A DNA stretch of 64,000 nucleotides, from contig NZ_JAINZW010000005.1 in assembly GCF_020026895.1 (NCBI RefSeq), positions 1 through 64,000 on the forward strand, written 5' to 3'. Shown here piece by piece: positions 8,115 to 17,155 of the stretch. The notes beneath the pieces were generated by a model. The model saw only the letters and a program-made list of their open reading frames with translations, was not told the origin of the DNA and did no database searches. The stretch's first letter is position 1; each line of letters begins with the position of its first letter. Origin of the DNA: Novilysobacter selenitireducens. Lineage in GTDB: Bacteria > Pseudomonadota > Gammaproteobacteria > Xanthomonadales > Xanthomonadaceae. The position numbers and the translations under genes were made by a program.

Positions 8115-8873
8115 TCAGTACCCCCGGCTGCGCCGCAACCGCCGCGCGATGCCGGCGCGCGCCAGCAACGCGAATGCGCCGCCAAAGGCGAAGCCCGCCA
8201 GATGCGCCGACCACGCCACCGCGCCGTACGCCGGGCCGATGAAGGTGAAGACGAACTGCAGCAGTGCCCAGATGCCGATCAGCAGCGCGGCCGGCACCTT
8301 CACGAACTGCAGGAACAGCCCCAGCGGCAGCACCAGCCCGAGGCGCGCACCGGGGAACAGGGCCAGATACGCACCGATCAGCGCCGACACCGCGCCGCTG
8401 GCGCCGATGATCAGCTGGTCGGGGGTGTCGATCACCGCGACGGCGGCGAGATTGGCCACTGCGCCGCCCAGCAGGAACAGCAGCAGGAAGCGCCACGGCC
8501 CCATCGCCCGCTCGGCCGGCAGTCCGAAGATCAGCAGGAACACCAGGTTGCCCAGCAGGTGCGCCCAGTCGGCATGCAGGAACAGCGCGCTCGCCAGGCG
8601 CAGGCTGTTGCCGTCCTGCAGCGATGCCCGCCATGCCTCCGGCGATGCCAGCCCGCCCGACAGCGCCGCCCATTCCAGCAGCAGGCGGCGCTGCTCGCCA
8701 TCGGGCGCCAGCATCACCCAGGTGAAGCACAGCCACAGCACCGCGAACAGCAGCGGCGTGGCCCAGCGCAGCGGCGACTTCTGGCGTGAGGGGACGGCGA
8801 TGAACACGTGGCGGGACTTCCGTTCGAAGGGCTCCGCGCGGGGCGGAGCGGGGGCACGGTCACGGGGCGGCAC
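8115..8873 (-). CDS. Rhomboid family intramembrane serine protease
   Basis: This 252-residue, multi-span inner-membrane protein has the rhomboid signature: HADWAHLLGN (His100, His105, Asn109), the catalytic serine in IIGASG (Ser159) and the catalytic histidine in SAHLAG (His224). About six hydrophobic segments are visible after residue 38. The listed start is a GTG at 8871-8873; another GTG at 8805-8807 would remove 22 basic, proline-rich residues and is equally possible, since neither has a good ribosome binding site. Rhomboids cleave substrates within the membrane; the target here is unknown. The gene is divergent from fadL. Confidence 0.9.
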   Translation of the reverse strand: MPPRDRAPAPPRAEPFERKSRHVFIAVPSRQKSPLRWATPLLFAVLWLCFTWVMLAPDGEQRRLLLEWAALSGGLASPEAWRASLQDGNSLRLASALFLHADWAHLLGNLVFLLIFGLPAERAMGPWRFLLLFLLGGAVANLAAVAVIDTPDQLIIGASGAVSALIGAYLALFPGARLGLVLPLGLFLQFVKVPAALLIGIWALLQFVFTFIGPAYGAVAWSAHLAGFAFGGAFALLARAGIARRLRRSRGY

Positions 8874-8900
8874 CGTAGCGTGGCAGCCCCGTCCGTATTG

Positions 8901-8930
8901 TTAGCGTTCGGTTAACCCCCACGCTATAGT
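8901..8930 (+). promoter_or_regulatory. Candidate promoter for fadL
   Basis: A good -10 box TATAGT lies at 8925-8930, with a weak -35 candidate TTAGCG at 8901-8906 and an 18-base spacer. This is the only AT-rich spot in the divergent rhomboid/fadL gap, and it implies a leader of about 105 bases. Confidence 0.4.
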
Positions 8931-9043
8931 GCATACGGCGTCGTACGTCGGGACTGCTTGTCCGGCCGCCGAAAACGCCGCGCCGACGGAGCCGCCCACG
9001 GCCCGCGATGACCATACAGAACACTCCACTGGAGAGAACACGC

Positions 9044-10390
9044 ATGCAACACGCACACCGCCTCACGCGCCTTTCGGCGCTCGCGCTGGGCATCGCCGGC
9101 GCGCTGGCATTCGGCCAGGTCCAGGCATCGGGTTTCCAGCTCAAGGAAAACAGCGTCAAGTCGATGGGCAGCGCCTTCGCCGGCTCGGGCGTCAAGACCG
9201 GCGACACCTCGGTGGTCGTCAACAACCCCGCCACGATGACCCAGTTCGAAGGCACGACGGTGCAGGCCGACGTGACCGTGATCGACCTCAACTATGAATT
9301 CCAGGGCAGCGGCACCGACGCACTGGGCCAGCCGCTGACCGGCAGCAACGGCGGCAACGCCGGCGACGTCACCCCGGTGCCGGCGCTGTCGATCGTGCAC
9401 AAGCTCGACAACGGCCTGGCGCTGGGCGCGATGGTGTCGGCGCCGTTCGGCCTGAAGACCGAGTACGAAGCGGGCTGGGTCGGCCGCTACTTCGCCCAGA
9501 CCTCCGACGTGAAGGTCGTGGACATGACCTTCTCGGCCGCGCTGGACATCATCCCCGACCGCCTGTCGGTCGGCGTGGGCGCGATCTACTCGACCGCCGA
9601 CGTCACCCTGTCCAAGGCCGTCGACTTCGGCACCCTGCTGTTCGCCAACCCGGCCACCCGTCCGCTGCCGTTCGCCCGCCCGCAGGCGCGCGACGGCTTC
9701 GTCGAGGTGCAGGGCGATGACAGCGGCTTCGGCTGGCTGGCCGGCGTCAACCTGCGTCCGAACGACCGCTTCTCGATCGGCCTGAGCTACCGCTCCGAGA
9801 TCGACTACGGCCTGACCGGCGATGCCGACTGGACCGTGCCGCAGGACGTGGCCGCCGTGTTCGGCTCCAGCCCGATGACCGCCCCGCTGTTCCAGGACGG
9901 CGGCGTCACCGCGCAGCTGACCACGCCGTCGATCACCTCGGTCGCCGCGACCTTCGACGTGACCGACCGCTTCATGGTCATGGCCACTTGGGCCGAGACC
10001 GGCTGGTCGTCGCTGCGCGAAGTGCGCATCAACTTCGACAACCCGGATCCGGATGCGGTCGAGCCCTTCGAGTGGGAAGACACGGTGTTCGCCTCCGTCG
10101 GCGCCGAGTACAAGCTCAACGACGCGTGGACCCTGCGCGGCGGCGTCGCCAGCGACGAGACCCCGACCAGCATCGAGCACCGCACCCCGCGCCTGCCGGA
10201 TGACGATCGCCTGTGGTACTCGATCGGTGCCACCTGGCAGGTCAGCCCGGCGCTGGACGTCAACCTGGCCTACACCCGCATCGAGCCGGACGACCCGAAG
10301 GTCGACATCGCCAGCGGCGGTAGCCGCCTGACCGGTCCGTTCGACGGCAACGCCAACCTGTTCGGCGTCTCGGCGCAGTACCGCTTCTGA
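9044..10390 (+). CDS. fadL: OmpP1/FadL family outer membrane porin
   Basis: FadL-type porins carry hydrophobic molecules such as long-chain fatty acids across the outer membrane. I chose the ATG preceded by GGAGAGAA, giving 448 residues with a signal peptide cleaved near VQASG. The mature start GFQLKENSVKSMGSAFAG, containing the NPA motif soon after (NNPATM), is the conserved hatch region of the family. The rest alternates as a beta-barrel and ends in a phenylalanine-terminated strand (FGVSAQYRF), the outer-membrane insertion signal. It is monocistronic and ends at a strong terminator. Substrate is not shown by the sequence; hydrocarbons or fatty acids are likely. Confidence 0.93.
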   Translation: MQHAHRLTRLSALALGIAGALAFGQVQASGFQLKENSVKSMGSAFAGSGVKTGDTSVVVNNPATMTQFEGTTVQADVTVIDLNYEFQGSGTDALGQPLTGSNGGNAGDVTPVPALSIVHKLDNGLALGAMVSAPFGLKTEYEAGWVGRYFAQTSDVKVVDMTFSAALDIIPDRLSVGVGAIYSTADVTLSKAVDFGTLLFANPATRPLPFARPQARDGFVEVQGDDSGFGWLAGVNLRPNDRFSIGLSYRSEIDYGLTGDADWTVPQDVAAVFGSSPMTAPLFQDGGVTAQLTTPSITSVAATFDVTDRFMVMATWAETGWSSLREVRINFDNPDPDAVEPFEWEDTVFASVGAEYKLNDAWTLRGGVASDETPTSIEHRTPRLPDDDRLWYSIGATWQVSPALDVNLAYTRIEPDDPKVDIASGGSRLTGPFDGNANLFGVSAQYRF

Positions 10391-10412
10391 TCGGTTGACC
10401 GGTCGGAAACAG

Positions 10413-10444
10413 AAAAAACCCCGCTTCGGCGGGGTTTTTTTTTT
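10413..10444 (+). terminator. Strong Rho-independent terminator after fadL
   Basis: AAAAAACCCCGC (10413-10424) pairs perfectly with GCGGGGTTTTTT (10429-10440) around a TTCG tetraloop, followed by a further run of T to 10444. It lies 22 bases past the fadL stop and would also work on the minus strand. Confidence 0.95.
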
Positions 10445-10748
10445 GGGGACGGGCCGGGACCCTGGAAGTAAACCGGGGCGGACAAGTAGACGCTTCGGAA
10501 CGGGGTGGTATTTCGCAGGCAGCGCCGCGCCACCCGCAGGAGTGGCGAGCGGATGCGCCGGGCGCCGCATGCGTCCGATAGCGCAGGGACCCGTGCAAAA
10601 CGTGAAGTGGGACACATAAATCGCGCGTCGAACTTTGCCCAATCGGCTCTTTCGTAACCGAGATCTGTTTTCCGCCTGTTGTTGATGGGCGATCGGCCCA
10701 CCGGTCGAGCGTGATGGAAGCGCCACCCGAGAGAACCACCCCCTTCCC
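10445..10748. other. Long leader region before the first TonB receptor
   Basis: About 300 bases without a supported gene separate the fadL terminator from the TonB receptor. The region has a possible stem at 10690-10707 (CGATCGG with CCGGTCG, one G-T pair). I recognise no riboswitch consensus, and no cobalamin or TPP box is visible. An untranslated regulatory leader for the receptor is possible. Confidence 0.3.
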
Positions 10749-10760
10749 GGAGAGACGTCA

Positions 10761-13379
10761 ATGAAGACGAAGATGACCGCCCCGCGTGCGTCCGCACGCA
10801 ACGCCCTGTCCGCCGGCATCCGGCTGGCCGTAATTGCCGCCGCGTTGTCCGCCAGCAGCCTGGCGGCCGCGCAGGAGGCCCAGGACGCGCCGCCGCCCGC
10901 GCCGCAGTCCAGCGAGTCGACCACCACCCTGGACACCGTCTCGGTGCTGGGCACGCGCAGCAAGCCGCGCACCGAAGCCACCTCGGCGGTACCCATCGAC
11001 ATCCTGGGCGGCGAGGAATTCCACAACCAGCCATCCGTCGACGTACTCGACAAGCTGCGCGTGCTGGTGCCGTCCTTCAACGTCAGCACCATCCCGATCG
11101 ACGACGCCGCCACGCTGGTGCGCCCGGCCAACCTGCGCGGCCTGCCGCCGGACAACACGCTGGTGCTGGTCAACGGCAAGCGCCGCCACCGCGCCGCGGT
11201 CATCACCTTCCTCGGGCACGGGCTGTCGGATGGTTCGCAGGGCCCCGACATCTCGGTGTTCCCGTCGCTGGCGCTGGAACAGGTCGAGGTGCTGCGCGAC
11301 GGCGCGGCTGCGCAGTACGGGTCGGATGCCATCGCCGGCGTCATCAACTTCGGCCTGAAGCGGCTCGACCACGGCGGCACGGTGGAAGCGTTCGCGGGCG
11401 AGTACTACGAAGGCGACGGCTTCACCCAGCAGTACTCGGCGCAGGTCGGACTGCCGCTGAGCGAGCGCGGGTTCGCGACGCTCACGGCCGAATGGCGCAG
11501 CGCGGATCCGACCTCGCGCAGCGTGCAGCGCGACGATGCGGCGGCGGCGATCGCTGCGGGCTATCCGGACGTCCCCGACCCGGCGCAGATCTGGGGCTCG
11601 CCCGAGGTCAACGAGGATTTCAAGTTCGTCGCCAACATGGGCTTCTCAGGTGACACCGTCGACACGTACCTGTTCGGCAACTACGCACAGCGCGACGTCA
11701 CTGGCGGGTTCTACTACCGCGACCCGACCACGCGCGCGGGCGTGTACTCCAACGATGGCGGGCAGACCCTGCTGGTCGGCAGCCTGAGCGGCGGCACCTG
11801 CCCGACCATCGCGCTGCGCGATGCGGATGGAAACCTGCTGCCATACGCCGGCGTGGGCGCCGCGGTCGACGCGCTGCCGGATGACTGCTTCACCTTCCTC
11901 TCGCAACTGCCGGGCGGCTTCACCCCGCGTTTCGGCGGGGAGATGGAAGACAGCTCGGTCGTGGCCGGCATCAAGGGCGTCTGGGGCGACGGCTGGCACT
12001 GGGACGTGAGCGGCTCGTACGGCCGCAACGAAATCGACTTCTACATGCTCAACACCGTCAACGCCTCGACCGGCCCCGACCAGCCGGCCGGGCTGCGGTT
12101 CTCGCCAGGCGGCAACGTCCAGACCGAAACCAACTTCAACTTCGACCTCAGCCGTGACTTCGATACCGGGTTCACCAGCGGCCCGCTGACGCTTGCAACG
12201 GGCCTGGAGTGGCGCGAGGAGGAATTCGAGATCAAGGGCGGCGACGGCCCGTCGACCGCCATCGGGCCGCTGACCGAACAGGGCTTCAGCATCGGCTCCA
12301 ACGGCTTCCCCGGCTTCAACCAGAGCACGGTCGGCACCTTCGCCAGCGACAACTGGGCCGCGTACGTCGATGCCGAGGCGCGCTTCACCGAGCAGTTGCT
12401 GCTCGCAGCCGCGGTCCGCCATGAGGACTTCAGCGATTTCGGCAGCACGACCAACTGGAAGCTGACCGGTCGCTTCGACTTCACCGATACCTTCGCGATT
12501 CGCGGCGCCGTCAGCACCGGCTTCCGCGCGCCGACCCCGGGCCAGGCCAACGTCAGCCAAGTGACCACCGCGTTCATCGATGGCGAATTGCGCGACACCG
12601 CCACGCTGCCGCCGACCAACCCGATCGCCGCGTTCTACGGCGCCGAACCGCTGACGCCGGAAGAGTCGCAGAACGCTTCGCTGGGCCTGGTCTGGAACGA
12701 CGGCCCGTGGCTGGTCACCGCCGACTGGTATCACATCCAGGTCGAGGACCGGATCGCACGCAGCACCGACTTCACCCTGACCGACGAGGACCGCGCCGCA
12801 CTTGTGGCCGGCGGCAATCCTGAGGCCGCGTCGCTCAGCCGCGTGGGTTTCTTCGTCAACGACTTCGACACCACCACCAGCGGCGTGGACCTGGTGGGCA
12901 GCTACACCAGCAGCCACTTCGGTGGCGACACGACCTACTCGATGGCGGCAAACTGGAACAGGACGGAGGTCGACGATTTCACCCCGGGCATCATCACCCA
13001 GGCGCGGGTCAAGAAGATCGAGGAATCGCTGCCCAGCACCAAGGGCTACCTGGCCATCGACCACCAGCGCGAGGTCTTCCACGCCAACCTGCGCGTGAAT
13101 TATTACGGCTCGTTCTACGAGGACCACCTCGACAGCGACGTGGTCACGGTCGAGGACGGCGGCCTGCCGATCTACGGCGACAGCGCGGTGACGGTCGATG
13201 CCGAGATCGGCTGGAAGTTTGCCTCCGGCCTGTACTTCAGCGCGGGCGCGCAGAACCTGTTCGACCACGTCCCCGATGACAACCCGTGGGCCGGCATCGC
13301 CGGCGCGCAGTACCCGGTGCACGCGCCGTACGGCTTCAACGGTGGCTTCTACTACGCACGCGTGGGCTACACGTTCTGA
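10761..13379 (+). CDS. TonB-dependent outer membrane receptor
   Basis: This 872-residue receptor takes up a substrate across the outer membrane with energy from TonB-ExbB-ExbD. The ATG follows GGAGAG. A signal peptide (about 1-38) is followed by a TonB-box-like TLDTVSVLG, a plug domain with LVLVNGKRRHR and the conserved LEQVEVLRDGAAAQYGSDAI segment, and a 22-strand type barrel ending in a terminal aromatic strand (YARVGYTF). A cysteine pair (GGTC and DDCFTF, about 30 residues apart) may form a disulfide in an outer loop. There are no dedicated transport genes beside it, so the substrate cannot be read from context. Confidence 0.93.
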   Translation: MKTKMTAPRASARNALSAGIRLAVIAAALSASSLAAAQEAQDAPPPAPQSSESTTTLDTVSVLGTRSKPRTEATSAVPIDILGGEEFHNQPSVDVLDKLRVLVPSFNVSTIPIDDAATLVRPANLRGLPPDNTLVLVNGKRRHRAAVITFLGHGLSDGSQGPDISVFPSLALEQVEVLRDGAAAQYGSDAIAGVINFGLKRLDHGGTVEAFAGEYYEGDGFTQQYSAQVGLPLSERGFATLTAEWRSADPTSRSVQRDDAAAAIAAGYPDVPDPAQIWGSPEVNEDFKFVANMGFSGDTVDTYLFGNYAQRDVTGGFYYRDPTTRAGVYSNDGGQTLLVGSLSGGTCPTIALRDADGNLLPYAGVGAAVDALPDDCFTFLSQLPGGFTPRFGGEMEDSSVVAGIKGVWGDGWHWDVSGSYGRNEIDFYMLNTVNASTGPDQPAGLRFSPGGNVQTETNFNFDLSRDFDTGFTSGPLTLATGLEWREEEFEIKGGDGPSTAIGPLTEQGFSIGSNGFPGFNQSTVGTFASDNWAAYVDAEARFTEQLLLAAAVRHEDFSDFGSTTNWKLTGRFDFTDTFAIRGAVSTGFRAPTPGQANVSQVTTAFIDGELRDTATLPPTNPIAAFYGAEPLTPEESQNASLGLVWNDGPWLVTADWYHIQVEDRIARSTDFTLTDEDRAALVAGGNPEAASLSRVGFFVNDFDTTTSGVDLVGSYTSSHFGGDTTYSMAANWNRTEVDDFTPGIITQARVKKIEESLPSTKGYLAIDHQREVFHANLRVNYYGSFYEDHLDSDVVTVEDGGLPIYGDSAVTVDAEIGWKFASGLYFSAGAQNLFDHVPDDNPWAGIAGAQYPVHAPYGFNGGFYYARVGYTF

Positions 13380-13400
13380 CCGGACACCGCCACCTGAAAC

Positions 13401-13432
13401 GAAAGAAGCCCCGCTCCGGCGGGGCTTCTTTC
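13401..13432. terminator. Bidirectional terminator between TonB receptor and putA
   Basis: GAAAGAAGCCCCGC (13401-13414) pairs perfectly with GCGGGGCTTCTTTC (13419-13432) around a TCCG loop. The T-rich right arm serves the plus-strand receptor. The mirrored A-rich left arm would serve the convergent minus-strand putA gene. Confidence 0.9.
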
Positions 13433-13523
13433 TCATGTCTGGTGCGGACATGCGCGCCGGGCGACGATCAGGCGCGCCGCCCCATGCACCCGGGACGACA
13501 GCGCGTCGTCCGGGCGTCCTGCC

Positions 13524-16500
13524 TCACTCGCCCAGCGTCAGCAGCGACGCGTTGCCGCCCGAGGCCGTGGTGTTGATCGTGATGACCTTCTCGGTGGTGA
13601 AGCGCGGCAGGTAGTGCGGACCGCCGGCCTTCGGGCCCGTGCCCGACAGGCCCTGGCCGCCGAACGGCTGCACGCCGACCACCGCGCCGATCTGGTTGCG
13701 GTTGACGTAGCAGTTGCCGACGCGCGCGCGCGAGGCGATGTAGTCCACCGTCTGGTCGATGCGCGAGTGGATGCCCAGCGTCAGGCCGTAGCCGGTGGTG
13801 TTGATCTGGGCCAGCACGCCGTCGAGGTCGTCGCCCTTCCAGCGCAGCACATGCAGCACGGGCCCGAAGATCTCCTCGTGCAGCTGGTCCAGCGAGCGCA
13901 GCGCATAGGCGCGCGGCGCGAAGAACGTGCCATGCGCGGTGTCGTCGTTCATCGGCGCCTGCGCGATCAGCGTGGCTTCGCGGTCCATGCGCGCGGCATG
14001 CTCACGCAGCATCGCCATCGCGTCCTCGTCGATCACCGGGCCGACGTCGGTCGAGAGCAGGCCCGGGTCGCCCACGCGCAGCTCGGCCATCGCGCCGGCG
14101 AGCATCTGCTCCACCTTGTCGGCGATGTCCTCCTGTACGAACAGGATGCGCGCGGCCGAGCAGCGCTGGCCCGCGGAGGTGAAGGCCGAGGCCATCACGT
14201 CCTTGACCAGCTGCTCGGGCAGGCACGAGGAATCGGCGATCAGCGCGTTCTGGCCGCCGGTCTCGGCGATCAGCACCGCGATCGCGGCATCGCGCGCGGC
14301 CAGCGCGCGGTTGATGGCGCGCGCGGTGTTGGTGGAGCCGGTAAAGGCCACGCCGGCCACACGCGGGTCCTTGGTGAGCGCCGCGCCGACGGTGGCGCCG
14401 TCGCCCGGCACGAACTGCAGCACTGCCTCGGGCACGCCCGCTTCGTGCAGCAGTTGCGTGGCGACAAAGCCGACCAGGCTGGTCTGCTCGGCAGGCTTGG
14501 CGATCACCGTGTTGCCGGCGGCCAGCGCGGCGGCCACCTGGCCGGTGTAGATCGCCAGCGGGAAGTTCCACGGGCTGATGCAGACGAACACGCCGCGCCC
14601 GGACAGGTGCAGCGTGTTGGACTCGCCGGTCGGGCCGGGCAGCACTTCGGGCGCGAACAGCTCGCGCGCCTGCGCGGCGTAGTAGCGGAGGAAGTCGACG
14701 GCCTCGCGCACCTCGGCCACGCCGTCGGGGATGCTCTTGCCGGCCTCCTTGGTGCACATCGAGATGAACAGCGGCATGCGCGCTTCCATCAGGTCGGCGG
14801 CATGCTCCAGGATCGCGGCGCGGCTGGCGGCCGGGGTGGCGTTCCAGCCCTCGTGCGCGGCCACGGCGTTGGCCAGCGCCCGCTCGACGGTGGCGCTGTC
14901 GGCCGGCGTCCAGTGGCCGGCGACCTCGCGGCGGTCGGCGGGGTTGGTCGAGGCGATCGGCTCTCCCGTGGAGGTTGCGCCCGGCACCAGCGGCGTAGCG
15001 GTCCAGCGCTGCGCGGCGGCGGCGTTGACCTGCTCGGCCAGCGTGCGCAGTTGATCGTCGTTGGCGAGGTTCACGCCCATGGAATTGTTCCTCTGGATGC
15101 CGAAGCTGCGGTACAGGTCGACCGGCAGCGGAATGCGGGGATGCGGGATCTGTTCGAACGCGGCCACGGTCTCGACCGGGTCGCGCACCAGGTCCTCGAT
15201 GGCGACGGACTCGTCGGTGATGCGGTTGACGAAGCTGGAGTTGGCGCCGTTCTCCAGCAGGCGGCGCACCAGGTAGGGCAGCAGGTCCTCGTGGCTGCCG
15301 ACCGGCGCGTACACGCGGCACGGGGCGTCGAGGCGGTCGGCCGGGATGACTTCCGCGTACAGGTCGTCGCCCATGCCGTGCAGCTTCTGGAACTCGAAGC
15401 GGCCGGCGCGGCCCAGCATCGCCGCGCGGCGGTGGATGGCCGCGATGGTGTGCGCGTTGTGGGTGGCGAACATCGGGTAGACGGCGTCGCCGGCTTCCAG
15501 CATGCGCCGCGCGCACGCCAGGTACGACACGTCGGTGTTGGGCTTGCGCGTGAACACCGGGTAGCCGGCCTGGCCGTCGACCTGCGCGCGCTTGACCTCG
15601 CTGTCCCAGTAGGCGCCCTTGACCAGGCGCACCGGGATGCGGCGGCCATGGCGGCGCGCCAGGTCCGCGATGAAGTCGATCACCTCCGGCGCGCGCTTTT
15701 GGTACGCCTGCACGGCCAGGCCGCAGCCTTCCCATCCGTCGAGCGACGCATCGGCGTAGGCCGCGGCGAACACGTCCAGTGACAGCTCCAGGCGGTCGGC
15801 CTCCTCGGCATCGACGGTGAAGCCGATGCCGTGGCCGCGCGCCAGCTGCGCCAGCTCCAGCACGCGCGGGGTGAGCTCGACCAGAACGCGCTCGCGCTGT
15901 GCGTGCTCGTAACGCGGGTGCAGCGCCGACAGCTTCACGGAGATGCTGGGCGCGCTGAACACCTCGGTGCCGGCGTGGGCGCCGCTTCGTCCGATCGCCT
16001 CGATGGCGTCGCGGTAGGCCTGCAGGTAGCGCGCGGCATCGGCGGCCGTCAGTGCGGCCTCGCCGAGCATGTCGAACGAATAGCGGTAGGCGGCATTCGC
16101 ACCCTTCTTCGCGCGCGACAGCGCTTCGCCGATGGTCCGGCCCATCACGAACTGGTGGCCCATGATCCGCATCGCCTGACGCACGGCCAGACGGATCACC
16201 GGCTCGCCGACGCGGCCGACCAGGCGCTTGAAGGCACCGTGGACGTCGCGCTTGGTGTCGTCGGCCAGGTCGACCAGGTGGCCGGTCAGCATCAGGCCCC
16301 AGGTCGAGGCATTGACCAGCACCGAATCGGACTGGCCCATGTGGCGCTTCCAGTCGGCGTCGCCCAGCTTGTCGCGGATCAGCTTGTCGGCGGTGTCCTG
16401 GTCGGGGATGCGCAGCAACGCCTCGGCCACGCACATCAGCAGCACGCCTTCCTCGCTGCCCAGGTCGTACTGGCGCATGAAGGCTTCGATCGCGCCCTGG

Positions 16501-16730
16501 TGGCGGGCGCGGGCGCGCACGCGTGCGACCAGGTCGGCGGCCATGGCCTGCACCGCGGCGCGGTCGGCCTCGGGCAGGCGCGCCTGGTTGATCTGGGCGC
16601 GGACGTGCGCGGCCTCATCACGGACCCAGCCGGCGGTGATGGCAGCGCGCGGCGCGGCGGGCGGGGCAGGCAGCTCGGGCGCGATCAGCGCACGCGCAGC
16701 GCCGTCGACCGTGGGGGATGGTGTGTGCAT
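13524..16730 (-). CDS. putA: Bifunctional proline dehydrogenase / L-glutamate gamma-semialdehyde dehydrogenase
   Basis: PutA oxidises proline to glutamate in two steps, passing electrons to FAD and the quinone pool and then to NAD. I chose the ATG giving MHTPSP; the frame runs open further upstream without family similarity. The protein has 1068 residues. The proline dehydrogenase barrel (about 160-500) includes LVKGAYWDSEVK, and the aldehyde dehydrogenase domain (about 560-1020) carries the active-site cysteine near residue 857 in AGQRCSA and the AETGGQNA motif. E. coli PutA is about 1320 residues with an N-terminal ribbon-helix-helix DNA-binding domain. That domain is absent here, so this enzyme probably cannot repress its own gene. 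Confidence 0.95.
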   Translation of the reverse strand: MHTPSPTVDGAARALIAPELPAPPAAPRAAITAGWVRDEAAHVRAQINQARLPEADRAAVQAMAADLVARVRARARHQGAIEAFMRQYDLGSEEGVLLMCVAEALLRIPDQDTADKLIRDKLGDADWKRHMGQSDSVLVNASTWGLMLTGHLVDLADDTKRDVHGAFKRLVGRVGEPVIRLAVRQAMRIMGHQFVMGRTIGEALSRAKKGANAAYRYSFDMLGEAALTAADAARYLQAYRDAIEAIGRSGAHAGTEVFSAPSISVKLSALHPRYEHAQRERVLVELTPRVLELAQLARGHGIGFTVDAEEADRLELSLDVFAAAYADASLDGWEGCGLAVQAYQKRAPEVIDFIADLARRHGRRIPVRLVKGAYWDSEVKRAQVDGQAGYPVFTRKPNTDVSYLACARRMLEAGDAVYPMFATHNAHTIAAIHRRAAMLGRAGRFEFQKLHGMGDDLYAEVIPADRLDAPCRVYAPVGSHEDLLPYLVRRLLENGANSSFVNRITDESVAIEDLVRDPVETVAAFEQIPHPRIPLPVDLYRSFGIQRNNSMGVNLANDDQLRTLAEQVNAAAAQRWTATPLVPGATSTGEPIASTNPADRREVAGHWTPADSATVERALANAVAAHEGWNATPAASRAAILEHAADLMEARMPLFISMCTKEAGKSIPDGVAEVREAVDFLRYYAAQARELFAPEVLPGPTGESNTLHLSGRGVFVCISPWNFPLAIYTGQVAAALAAGNTVIAKPAEQTSLVGFVATQLLHEAGVPEAVLQFVPGDGATVGAALTKDPRVAGVAFTGSTNTARAINRALAARDAAIAVLIAETGGQNALIADSSCLPEQLVKDVMASAFTSAGQRCSAARILFVQEDIADKVEQMLAGAMAELRVGDPGLLSTDVGPVIDEDAMAMLREHAARMDREATLIAQAPMNDDTAHGTFFAPRAYALRSLDQLHEEIFGPVLHVLRWKGDDLDGVLAQINTTGYGLTLGIHSRIDQTVDYIASRARVGNCYVNRNQIGAVVGVQPFGGQGLSGTGPKAGGPHYLPRFTTEKVITINTTASGGNASLLTLGE

Positions 16731-17155
16731 GGTGGGGGGCAGTCGCGCGGGCGCGCGGGGAAGCCGCATAGTGTAGGGCCGCGAGGGTCCGCCGCCCATG
16801 CCGGAACTCCCCCACGCCGGCGTATGTTCACGCGGCCGGACCGCACTGTGCCGAACCTGTCCATCCGCCCGTGCGGCCGCCGTCCCGGGTCGGCGTGGAC
16901 GGGGTCCGGACCGCATCCGGCAAGGCTTCCCCACCGTAGCTCAACTTGCCGCCGCCCCGCCCGGCGGCTACCATTTCGCGGATATCCGTAGCGCCGGTAA
17001 CGGCGTGATGGGCCCCGCACGACGCGATGGGCTCGCCAGCCACCTGTCTCCCGGACTTTCCGGACGGTCTCCCGCGTGACGTTGCGCGTGCCGGGCCGGG
17101 ACAGGCAGCCCGCGGAGCAATCACCTATATCTTTGATTTTCTGGGGCTCGAAGTG
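16731..17155. other. Divergent intergenic region between putA and coxB
   Basis: About 425 bases must hold the promoters of both putA (minus) and the cytochrome oxidase genes (plus). It is very GC-rich except for an AT-rich patch at 17121-17140 (TCACCTATATCTTTGATTTT), 16 bases before the coxB start. A short stem (CCGGA/TCCGG) lies around 17051-17063. I see no clear sigma-70 pair and no gene. Confidence 0.4.
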
